Assembly: GCA_032027005.1 (NCBI GenBank)
Contig: JAVSMW010000005.1
Span: forward strand, 265,462 to 329,461
From: JAVSMW01 sp032027005
GTDB taxonomy: Bacteria; Bacillota; Thermincolia; Thermincolales; UBA2595
DNA length: 64,000 nt
Direction: 5' to 3'
The translations under genes and the position numbers were made by a program. Positions 44,896 through 52,014 of the stretch are shown here, piece after piece (positions within the stretch are counted from its first letter, which is position 1; every line of letters starts with the position of its first letter). Below the pieces are notes generated by a model, which saw only the letters and a program-made list of their open reading frames with translations, searched no databases and was not told where the DNA came from.

Positions 44896-45564
44896 TTAAT
44901 CAACTCGGTCCAGTTTATTCTTGAGTCCGAAAGCTATAGCCTGAGTTCTGTTTTGAAAATCCATCTTGTGCAAAATACCACTCACATAGTTTCTCACGGT
45001 CTTATCTGATAAAAAGAGTTTGTCTGCGATTTCCTTGTTCGTCTTACCCTGGGTCATTAACCCTAGGACTTTTTTCTCCTGCTCAGTAAGGGCGGACAAA
45101 ATTTCAGGCTGCCCCTGATTCTTCTCAATTTCGATATTTTTTACCATTTCGATAACTTTTTTTGTCACTACAGGATCCAGCAGAGCCTGGCCTTGGCTGA
45201 CCTTCTCCACAGCATCTACGAGAGCGTCACTGCCAATCTGTTTTAATACATAACCTTCCGCCCCTGCCACCAGGGAAGCAAGAATAGCTTCTTCATCGGC
45301 ATACGAAGTCAGCATAATGACTTTGGTGCCCGGCTTGTTCTCTTTAATTTCCCGGCAGGCCTCAATGCCGCTGAGGCCGGGCATGCGAATGTCCATCAGA
45401 ATTATGTCAAGGTCAGTTTTTTGGGCGGCTTCAATTGCTTCTTCACCTGACTTGACAGTGGCTACCACCTCAATGTTGGCTTTCCTCTCAAGCAGGGTTT
45501 TTAGCCCTAGCATCAACAGCTCGTGGTCATCTACCAGCAGAACCCGTATTTTTCCCTTATTCAA
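44896..45564 (-). CDS. NarL/FixJ-family response regulator (second copy)
   Basis: A 222-residue regulator. The receiver has VDDHELLML, phosphoacceptor Asp in IILMDIRMPG, MLTSYA and VLKQIG, and the LuxR HTH includes LMTQGKTNKEIADKLFLSDKTVRNY. It is clearly paralogous to the regulator at 22695. It starts with TTG at 45564, overlapping the kinase stop by 4 bases (TTGA). The downstream neighbour is the octaheme cytochrome gene, its likely target. Confidence 0.88.
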   Translation of the reverse strand: MNKGKIRVLLVDDHELLMLGLKTLLERKANIEVVATVKSGEEAIEAAQKTDLDIILMDIRMPGLSGIEACREIKENKPGTKVIMLTSYADEEAILASLVAGAEGYVLKQIGSDALVDAVEKVSQGQALLDPVVTKKVIEMVKNIEIEKNQGQPEILSALTEQEKKVLGLMTQGKTNKEIADKLFLSDKTVRNYVSGILHKMDFQNRTQAIAFGLKNKLDRVD

Positions 45565-46979
45565 AACTGTACACCACCTTTAGTACAAGCAAGAGACACC
45601 CATGTCCCTAAGCCATAAGCGCTTTTAACTTCTAATTTAGCCGCCATATTTTCTGCTCGCATGAACATGTTGTTCAGGCCCCTTCCCTCACCTAGGCTAT
45701 TTAGCTGGTTGTTCACATCAAAACCATGCCCGTTATCATGAACAGAGCAGGAGAAAGAATCTTGACTAAACACCAGAGCAACTTTTACATAAGATGCCCG
45801 TGAGTGCTTTGTGACGTTGGTAAAAGCTTCCTGAATAATGTGATAAAAGTCGGTGCGCTGCTCCTCATTCAGCTCGAATGATTGCTGTCCCGTTACCTCC
45901 AGGTCAATAAAGATTCCATATGTATCCTGGTAATTTGTCATAAGGTTGCTAACCCCTATTACCAGGTCCCCCTCGGAAAAATTAGCAGGTGTTAGCTTCA
46001 TGATATACTTTCTGATATCCTTTATCACATCGTTTAGTCGTTCCATCGACTCGGCGACCTGCCTTTCGGCTTCTTTCCGGTTATCTTTCAGTAAAAAAAG
46101 AGTGTTTTCCAAGTGCAGCCCAACTACATAAATTGATTGAATAATACCGTCATGCAGATCCCGGCTTATCCGACCCCTCTCCTGATAAATTGACTTAAAC
46201 CGTTTTCCTTCTTCAATTGCCCTGGCATTTTCAACTCGGAAGACCTCTAAGCCGCCAATCACGTAATAGACCATAGCCATTCCGCTTAAGGCCCTGAGTA
46301 TTTCGACAGGCACCCCGAAAACCTGCTGGAATGACTGTTTATTGATCATGGAGGCAGGCAAAAATTCGGCCGATGGAACGACTAATCCGGCAAATACAGC
46401 ATAGACGCCGAAAAGGACGCCTGCCACCAAAAATTTACCGGCGATATATTTATGGGTTGAATTTTTCATCGTCCTCCACTGGAGAACCATAGCAAAACTA
46501 CATAGCCCCGAGGCCGGAAGGGCAAGCAGATACCTGCTCCATGTCTCCGCTGCCGAAATTAACCATACTTGGCTCATAGTGTCAATAAATCTAAAATAAA
46601 TATAACTGAATATCCAGACCATAAAAAAGAGGTTAGGAAGCTGTTTAATGAATCGGTTGCTTGGGTTAATCACTGCCAGGCCAAAATGATAAAGAAAGAG
46701 ATACGAGACAGCAATGACCAACTGCTGAAGGTTAATCAGCCATGGCATAAAATCACCGGAAACATATCCGGCATGAATAGGCAAGAACAGCATGGCCCAT
46801 TCGGACAGCCCGTGCGAAATCCCAAAAGCCGCCAACATCCATAATTTTTTGGCCAGTGGAAAAAAGCTAAAGCTGCTGTAGTTCCTGGCCTGAATTGCCA
46901 CCGTATAGCCCATCACAAAGAATACCAGGCCGTATACAAAATATATCAGATAGAAATTCTGGTTTAAGAAATTTTCCAA
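45561..46979 (-). CDS. Membrane sensor histidine kinase (second copy, HisKA_3)
   Basis: A 472-residue kinase. About seven transmembrane helices (8-240) are followed by HisKA_3 with SRDLHDGIIQSIYVVG and an ATPase domain with NVTKHSRAS, DNGHGFD and GRGLNNMFMRAEN. The N-terminus (YLIYFVYGLVFFVMGYTVAI) closely parallels that of the kinase at 23599. The start is TTG 46979 with AAAGGTG 7 bases upstream. Both kinases are membrane-embedded without an outside domain, and each lies beside a cytochrome-containing locus. Confidence 0.86.
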   Translation of the reverse strand: MENFLNQNFYLIYFVYGLVFFVMGYTVAIQARNYSSFSFFPLAKKLWMLAAFGISHGLSEWAMLFLPIHAGYVSGDFMPWLINLQQLVIAVSYLFLYHFGLAVINPSNRFIKQLPNLFFMVWIFSYIYFRFIDTMSQVWLISAAETWSRYLLALPASGLCSFAMVLQWRTMKNSTHKYIAGKFLVAGVLFGVYAVFAGLVVPSAEFLPASMINKQSFQQVFGVPVEILRALSGMAMVYYVIGGLEVFRVENARAIEEGKRFKSIYQERGRISRDLHDGIIQSIYVVGLHLENTLFLLKDNRKEAERQVAESMERLNDVIKDIRKYIMKLTPANFSEGDLVIGVSNLMTNYQDTYGIFIDLEVTGQQSFELNEEQRTDFYHIIQEAFTNVTKHSRASYVKVALVFSQDSFSCSVHDNGHGFDVNNQLNSLGEGRGLNNMFMRAENMAAKLEVKSAYGLGTWVSLACTKGGVQF

Positions 46980-47080
46980 TTTAAATCACCTTTGATTTGT
47001 TACATAAATTAACATCTTTCTGTATACATAATAACAGAAAAAGTTGAATAACTGAAGTAGATTATGTCGATAGAAGACAC

Positions 47081-47112
47081 AAGCGGCAAGTCCTTATTGC
47101 TGGACTTGCCGC
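47081..47112. repeat. Hairpin repeat, copy 2; probable cotF terminator
   Basis: GCGGCAAGTCC/GGACTTGCCGC arms, identical to copy 1 at 44701, with loop TTATTGCT. It lies 8 bases after the cotF stop, and the leftward tail is TTGTGTCTTC. Confidence 0.75.
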
Positions 47113-47119
47113 CTGTGAT

Positions 47120-47605
47120 TTACTGAAGCTGGTACATGCCATGACTTTGCATGTAGTTAAAAATCCCTTCCCCGTGCTGTTGTTCTTCTTTTTGAATATG
47201 GTTCAGAACCTGTCTGACATTGCTGTTGGTAAATTCAAAAATAGCCGTATCATAAGCCCCTGACACATATTTTTCTGTCATCAACAGGTCATTGCAGAGG
47301 GCTGCATCATTCCGGCTGCCTATGGGGCCTGGCATATAATTTTGCATTTGTTGGCCCATGGCGGCTTGCTGGAACTGTTGATTCTGGCCCTGCTGTTGAG
47401 TCATGGCGGGAACCTGCCCGCTCAGTAACTGGTTGATGGTGTTTAAATGCTGTTGTTCCTTAGATGCGTGGGTATTAAAGAGTTGTTTTAACTGTGGTTC
47501 CTGAGCCTGGCTGGCATAGCTCTGATACTTCTGGACACAGGTTTCTTCATGTTTTTTCTGGTCCTCGAGAAGCATTCTTTCTTTTTGTGTTAGGTTAATA
47601 TTCAT
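47120..47605 (-). CDS. CotF-family spore coat protein
   Basis: A 161-residue protein of the CotF/ferritin-like coat family. It has two helical segments (LLEDQKKHEETCVQKYQSYA and KEQQHLNTINQLLSG), a Gln/Met-rich hinge, and a C-terminal helical pair (DLLMTEKYVSGAYDTAIFE, NHIQKEEQQHGEGIFNYM). It supports an endospore-forming host. ATG 47605 is chosen because GGAGGT lies 8 bases upstream; GTG 47614 falls inside that site. The ribosome site forms the loop of a hairpin that reaches the start codon. Confidence 0.85.
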   Translation of the reverse strand: MNINLTQKERMLLEDQKKHEETCVQKYQSYASQAQEPQLKQLFNTHASKEQQHLNTINQLLSGQVPAMTQQQGQNQQFQQAAMGQQMQNYMPGPIGSRNDAALCNDLLMTEKYVSGAYDTAIFEFTNSNVRQVLNHIQKEEQQHGEGIFNYMQSHGMYQLQ

Positions 47606-47627
47606 ACTAAACACCTCCGTTTAGTAT
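47604..47627 (-). promoter_or_regulatory. Hairpin presenting the cotF ribosome-binding site
   Basis: In the leftward transcript, AUACUAAAC and GUUUAGUAU (9-base perfect arms) enclose the loop GGAGGU, the Shine-Dalgarno sequence, and the last two bases of the stem belong to the AUG. It could tune translation, or the palindrome could be a DNA operator. Confidence 0.6.
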
Positions 47628-47662
47628 TTTTATCTGAAAAGAATTAATTATTCCTGATACGC

Positions 47663-47710
47663 TTTGTCAATTTGTCAAGCAATATTTTGTCAATCAAGAT
47701 AGTTGACAAA
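47663..47710. promoter_or_regulatory. Four TTTGTCAA motifs upstream of cotF
   Basis: TTTGTCAA occurs at 47663, 47671 and 47686, and in inverted form TTGACAAA at 47703, within 50 bases upstream of cotF. Read leftward these also provide TTGACA-like -35 elements. The same 7-base word forms a palindrome upstream of doxX (63836-63859), suggesting a shared repressor. Confidence 0.45.
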
Positions 47711-47769
47711 TATTAAAAGTTGCAGTATCATTAGAAAAAATTTATATAGTTAAACTGTTGATTGAGAAG

Positions 47770-48015
47770 AGTACATACTATTGATTTCTTTTCAGAGAGT
47801 TGCAGGCGGTGTGATTGCAATAAGCGGCTAGTATGGAATGGGCTCATGAAGGTGGGAGGAAGGTCTTTGTCCGGAAATGCCCAACGGGAGTTTCACCCGT
47901 TATCAAGGAAACGCGTATGATAGTACGCCAATGAGTGGGTGCATTGCATCAATTTAGGTGGTACCACAGAAGTTATAAGCTTTTGTCCTATGAACAGGAT
48001 AATAGCTTTTTTTGT
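47770..48015 (+). promoter_or_regulatory. T-box leader, tryptophan specifier
   Basis: The leader of trpDCF has the T-box features in order: the stem I start with AGAGAG (47794), a probable specifier TGG at 47834-47836 followed by AA, the conserved T-box core AGGTGGTACCAC (47956-47967), and a terminator AGCTTTTGTCCT/AGGATAATAGCT with seven T at the end (to about 48012). Uncharged tRNA-Trp should stabilise the antiterminator and allow transcription of the trp genes. Confidence 0.88.
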
Positions 48016-48052
48016 TTCCTAAACTATATATTATTTTTAGGAGGACGACAGC

Positions 48053-49081
48053 ATGTACAAAAGCATTTTAAGCAAAACTACAAACAATCAGGAACTGACC
48101 GAACAGGAGATTTTTCAACTCATCAAATCCATTAACAACGATGAAGTTAGTGATGTGCAGATCGCCGGTTTTCAGGTCGCACTTTTGATGAAAGGTGCCT
48201 CTTTGCAGGAAATGGCTTTCATCGCTAAAGCCATGCGCGAAAACTGTGTACCTTTAAAGCCCAATGTAAAGGCAGATCTTATGGACACCTGCGGGACCGG
48301 CGGCGGTTTAAGCACATTCAATATTTCCACCGCCACAGCTATCGTTGCAGCGTCAGCAGGTATCCCCATTGCCAAACATGGCAGCCGCTCCATTTCAAGC
48401 CTTTCTGGCAGCGCAGATGTGCTGGAGGCTCTGGGTGTCAACATTAACCTAACCCCAGAGCAGGCCGAAAAGCTGATTGAGGATATCGGTATTGCCTTCA
48501 TTTACGCACCTTTGTTCCATCCGGTGATGTGCAAGGTTCTGCCTGCGGAATCAGATCTCGGGATCAAAACCATCTTCTATACCATCATTGGCCCCCTGAT
48601 TAACCCGGCTTTTGCTCCCAGACATATCCTTGGTGTATACAAACCTGAGCTTCTCGATACCGTGGCTTATGTGGCCAAAGAGCTGGGGTACACCAATGCT
48701 ATGTTTGTGCATGGCCTGGACGGCCTGGATGAAATCTCCCTCCTTGGCAAAACCAGAATCAATGAGCTGAAAGACGGAAAAATTACCACTTATGAGATTC
48801 AGCCTGAGGATTTCGGGATGGCCCGCTGCACACTTGAAGAAATTAAAACAGGCACTCCTGACGTAAACGCTAAAACCATCCTTGGTGTCTTCTCCGGCGA
48901 AATTACCGGCCCCAGACGTGATGCCATTGTACTTAATGCTGCCGGTGCCCTGATCGTCGGAGGCAAAGCGGCCAACTTTGAGGAAGGTATCGCCCTCGCC
49001 AACAAGCTCATCGACAGTGGTGCAGCGGCAGAAAAGCTGAAGCAGCTGGCTGAAATGTCCAATTCCTTTGGAGAAAACTAA
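48053..49081 (+). CDS. trpD: Anthranilate phosphoribosyltransferase
   Basis: A 342-residue enzyme that transfers phosphoribose from PRPP to anthranilate. The PRPP and anthranilate motifs CGTGGG (MDTCGTGGGLSTFNIST) and KHGSRSISSLSGSADVLEALG are present, plus GPLINPAFAP. ATG 48053 has AGGAGGACGACA. It is the first structural gene after the Trp T-box; the stop overlaps the trpC ATG by one base. No trpE or trpG precedes it. Confidence 0.95.
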   Translation: MYKSILSKTTNNQELTEQEIFQLIKSINNDEVSDVQIAGFQVALLMKGASLQEMAFIAKAMRENCVPLKPNVKADLMDTCGTGGGLSTFNISTATAIVAASAGIPIAKHGSRSISSLSGSADVLEALGVNINLTPEQAEKLIEDIGIAFIYAPLFHPVMCKVLPAESDLGIKTIFYTIIGPLINPAFAPRHILGVYKPELLDTVAYVAKELGYTNAMFVHGLDGLDEISLLGKTRINELKDGKITTYEIQPEDFGMARCTLEEIKTGTPDVNAKTILGVFSGEITGPRRDAIVLNAAGALIVGGKAANFEEGIALANKLIDSGAAAEKLKQLAEMSNSFGEN

Positions 49082-49788
49082 TGAATACGAAATTCTCCAA
49101 TGCCCTGATAACAAAAAAACTGGCAGGTTTTATTCCCGTCATCCCTGACATAAAATGCACTTCCCCTAAGGAGGGTGATCTTCTTAGGGGAAGAAATCCG
49201 GTAGATGCGGCTAGGCTCTTGGCTGCAGCAGGGGCACCGGCAATATCGGTTGTCACCGAGCCCAAAAACTTTGGCGGCTCCATAGAACTCCTGGAGCAGA
49301 TAGCTGCAGAAACGAAACTGCCGGTACTTCGTAAGGATTTTATTACATGTGTGGACGATCTGAAAATTACTAAAGCTGCCGGCGCTGAGGCGATCCTGCT
49401 GATCTGCGCTGTGCAGCCGCTGCCGGTACTGCTCAAGCTCTATGAGGAAGCACTAAAAATTGGCCTGGAGCCATTGGTTGAAGCACATACAAGAGAAGAA
49501 CTGATTCAGGCCGGAAAAATTGGTGCCAAACTTGTAGGTATTAACAATCGTAATATTCTGGAACTCGAAAAAGATGCGGGGACCGTTTCGGCCACAGAGC
49601 TGCTGGCTCAATACAAACCAAAGAACGCCATCCTCATCAGTGAAAGCTCCATAAGAACCCCGGCGGAAGCACGGGCGGCAATTCATGCTGGTGCCGATGC
49701 GGTTCTGATTGGAACCGCAATCTGGCAGGCAGAAAACATGGGTGAGTACTATCAGGCGCTTAGTAAAGGCATGGGTGAAAATAAGTAA
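49081..49788 (+). CDS. trpC: Indole-3-glycerol phosphate synthase
   Basis: A 235-residue (beta/alpha)8 enzyme that cyclises CdRP to indole-3-glycerol phosphate. The catalytic Lys/Glu motifs are seen in IPDIKCTSPKEG, LPVLRKDFI and LVGINNRNILELE, and the phosphate-binding SESSIRTPAEAR and ADAVLIGTAI are near the end. It overlaps trpD and trpF by one base each, which suggests coupled translation. Confidence 0.94.
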   Translation: MNTKFSNALITKKLAGFIPVIPDIKCTSPKEGDLLRGRNPVDAARLLAAAGAPAISVVTEPKNFGGSIELLEQIAAETKLPVLRKDFITCVDDLKITKAAGAEAILLICAVQPLPVLLKLYEEALKIGLEPLVEAHTREELIQAGKIGAKLVGINNRNILELEKDAGTVSATELLAQYKPKNAILISESSIRTPAEARAAIHAGADAVLIGTAIWQAENMGEYYQALSKGMGENK

Positions 49789-50471
49789 TGAGCCGGGTTA
49801 TAGTGAAAATATGCGGTTTAAAAAGGGAAAAGGACGTCCACATGTGCATGGAGCTGGAAGTAGATATTCTCGGTTTTGTTACCGGTTACCCCCTGCCGGT
49901 TCCCTGGAACTTGAGCCGCTCCGAGATTTTGCCATTATTGGGCATGGTCCGGGCCCCATATAAAAGCTGCATCGTTACCGGCGGCGCCCCGGAAAAAGTA
50001 ATTAAACTGGCCAGTGACCTGCGCCCCGCGATGATCCAGCTTCATTATAAGGAAACCCTGGAAGATACCGCCATTATTTCAGCTGCCCTGAAGGAACTGA
50101 ATATTGATGTAATTAAAACTGTTCCTCCTGCCGCACCGGATCGCAGCTCCCAATTTGGCACTGCGGATATTGCCACAATAGTAGAGGAATTATGTAAAAC
50201 CAATGTTTACGGCTTGCTTGCAGATTCACGGGTTCCATCAAATGCATCGGAAAAAGGCAGTAAAGTTGATCTCAGGTTCTGTTCTCAGATCATAAGTTTG
50301 TCATCAAAGCCTGTGATTATTGCCGGTGGCATAAATGCCGATAATGTCAGTGAACTTTTGGCTCAGACCGGCGCAGGATTCATTGATATTATGACCGGTG
50401 TGGAGAGCAGGCCTGGGGCAAAGGATGCCGGATTGCTGTCCCGCCTGTTAACTTCTGTGCGTAATTCTTAA
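49788..50471 (+). CDS. trpF: Phosphoribosylanthranilate isomerase
   Basis: A 227-residue TIM-barrel isomerase for PRA to CdRP. VKICGLKREKDV carries the catalytic Cys, and the second catalytic acid lies near the LLADSRVPSNASEKGSKVDL region. VIIAGGINADNVSEL binds phosphate. It departs somewhat from the usual sequence (GFVTGYPLPVPWNLS in place of the common FxxSPR region). It ends the operon; no trpB or trpA follows, and its stop overlaps that of the convergent nitroreductase gene by 4 bases. Confidence 0.88.
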   Translation: MSRVIVKICGLKREKDVHMCMELEVDILGFVTGYPLPVPWNLSRSEILPLLGMVRAPYKSCIVTGGAPEKVIKLASDLRPAMIQLHYKETLEDTAIISAALKELNIDVIKTVPPAAPDRSSQFGTADIATIVEELCKTNVYGLLADSRVPSNASEKGSKVDLRFCSQIISLSSKPVIIAGGINADNVSELLAQTGAGFIDIMTGVESRPGAKDAGLLSRLLTSVRNS

Positions 50472-50986
50472 ACACCATATCCTTCCCAGCTGACAATTTC
50501 GTCAATACTTTTCCTTTTCTTTTCCGGCTCCTGATTCTCAACTGCATAACCAATAGGCATCAGGGTAATTGGTTCCATGTTTTCCGGCAGACCTAATACC
50601 TCATAGCATTTCTTGGCATCAAAGGCACATACCCAACAGGTCCCAAGTCCCAGATCGGCTGCGGCAAGGGTCATATGGTCAACGGCAATTGCCGCATCAA
50701 TATCACAATGATCTTTACCGTCTTTCCTCTTCCACGATTTGGAATGATCTCCACAAATGATAATGATGGCAGGCACCTTTTTAAACCATTCTCTTGGGTA
50801 TGTTTCGATAATCCTGCTCTTTAAATTTTCTTCAGTAGCTACAATGAAATGCAGCGGTTGATAGTTGACAGCAGAAGGTGCCAGCCTGCCCGCCTCAAGT
50901 ACTTGATACAGCTTTTCTTTTTCTACCGGGATATCTTTGTATACTCTTACTGAATATCTTTTCTTTGCAAGCTCTAAGAATGACAT
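50468..50986 (-). CDS. Nitroreductase-family flavoprotein
   Basis: A 172-residue FMN-dependent oxidoreductase of the nitroreductase fold. The FMN phosphate motif is RYSVRVYKDIPV, followed by GRLAPSAVNYQPLHFIV and DLGLGTCWVCAFDAKK. Natural substrate unknown. ATG 50986 follows an AAGGAGATG site. It is transcribed convergently with trpF with a 4-base overlap and no obvious shared terminator. Confidence 0.88.
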   Translation of the reverse strand: MSFLELAKKRYSVRVYKDIPVEKEKLYQVLEAGRLAPSAVNYQPLHFIVATEENLKSRIIETYPREWFKKVPAIIIICGDHSKSWKRKDGKDHCDIDAAIAVDHMTLAAADLGLGTCWVCAFDAKKCYEVLGLPENMEPITLMPIGYAVENQEPEKKRKSIDEIVSWEGYGV

Positions 50987-51160
50987 TGTTCACATCTCCT
51001 TTATTATTGCACCCTGCCTTTACGGTGGGGTGCTTGATTATTGGACAGCACCGCCTCGAAGTTAGAAATCTTACTTTAAGTTCTAAAATTGATTATACCA
51101 CTTCTACAAAAAAATTTGTCCGTGTTCGGATAAAAAAATGTTAAATAAAAATCGCATACA

Positions 51161-51203
51161 TGTGACGGACTTCACAGTTTTTAAATTAACGTTGTTTTAT
51201 AAT
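51161..51203 (+). promoter_or_regulatory. CRP/FNR-type operator with class II promoter
   Basis: TGTGA-CGGACT-TCACA (51161-51176) is a perfect CRP/FNR-superfamily palindrome. TATAAT follows at 51198-51203, placing the operator centre about 41 bases upstream of the expected start of transcription, the standard position for class II activation. There is no good -35 element, as expected for an activated promoter. The regulator is not in the window. Confidence 0.72.
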
Positions 51204-51239
51204 GTGATTAAAGAAATCAAATGAAAGAGGATGATAAAA

Positions 51240-51959
51240 ATGCTCAGAAAAATAGTGGAGATAAATGAAGAAAAATGTACGGGATGCGGTATCTGTATAA
51301 CTGCCTGCGCCGAAGGGGCTTTAAAGTTAATTGACGGGAAAGCCCGCCTCATATCAGACGTTTACTGCGATGGACTGGGTGCCTGCCTCCCCGCATGCCC
51401 GGCCGATGCTATTAATATTATTGAAAGAGATGCGGCAGCCTTTGATGAAGAAGCTGTAAAAAAACTTGTCGAAGCCAAAGATGCTCAGCCGGAACCATTG
51501 GCCTGCGGGTGCCCTGGCAGTTCGGTCAAGGTCATGGAACAATCAGAGGAAGAATGTTCCTGCCACACCGGGGTTGCGGTAAAATCCCAGCTTGGCCAAT
51601 GGCCTGTCCAAATGAAACTGGTTCCTGTCAATGCCCCTTATCTGGAGAATGCTGAACTTTTAATTGCCGCTGACTGCACAGCATATGCCTACGCCAATTT
51701 TCATCAGGAATTTATGAAAAACCGTGTAACCATCATTGGCTGCCCAAAACTGGACAATGTTGATTATTCGGAAAAACTCTCTGAGATGTTCAGACTGAAT
51801 GAAATAAAAAGTATTACCGTGGTAAGAATGGCTGTCCCCTGCTGCAGCGGTCTGGTCAACGCAGTAAAAAATGCCGTGCTCAGCAGCGGCAAAAACATTG
51901 CTGTAGAGGTAATCATCCTAGACACCAGCGGCCAGATAATCTCAGATAAAATTATATGA
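51240..51959 (+). CDS. Iron-sulfur protein with N-terminal 2[4Fe-4S] ferredoxin domain
   Basis: A 239-residue cytoplasmic protein. The N-terminal ferredoxin domain has CTGCGICITAC with CDGLGACLPACP. A Cys cluster follows (CGCPGSS, then ECSCH). The C-terminal domain (about 120-239) has further cysteines (ADCTAY, IGCPKL, VPCCSG) and resembles proteins annotated only as 4Fe-4S binding. ATG 51240 is preferred to 51231 because AAGAGG is better spaced. A CRP/FNR-type promoter suggests anaerobic or redox-responsive expression. The partner is unknown. Confidence 0.78.
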   Translation: MLRKIVEINEEKCTGCGICITACAEGALKLIDGKARLISDVYCDGLGACLPACPADAINIIERDAAAFDEEAVKKLVEAKDAQPEPLACGCPGSSVKVMEQSEEECSCHTGVAVKSQLGQWPVQMKLVPVNAPYLENAELLIAADCTAYAYANFHQEFMKNRVTIIGCPKLDNVDYSEKLSEMFRLNEIKSITVVRMAVPCCSGLVNAVKNAVLSSGKNIAVEVIILDTSGQIISDKII

Positions 51960-52014
51960 ATTAGAAAGAGCTTTCGGTACAGTCCTGCTGACACCCGAAA
52001 GCTCTTCTGCTTTT

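Noticed and set aside
48551..49114. 187-codon minus-strand ORF over trpD
   Set aside because: It is antisense to a clear trpD with a T-box leader and has no domain of its own.
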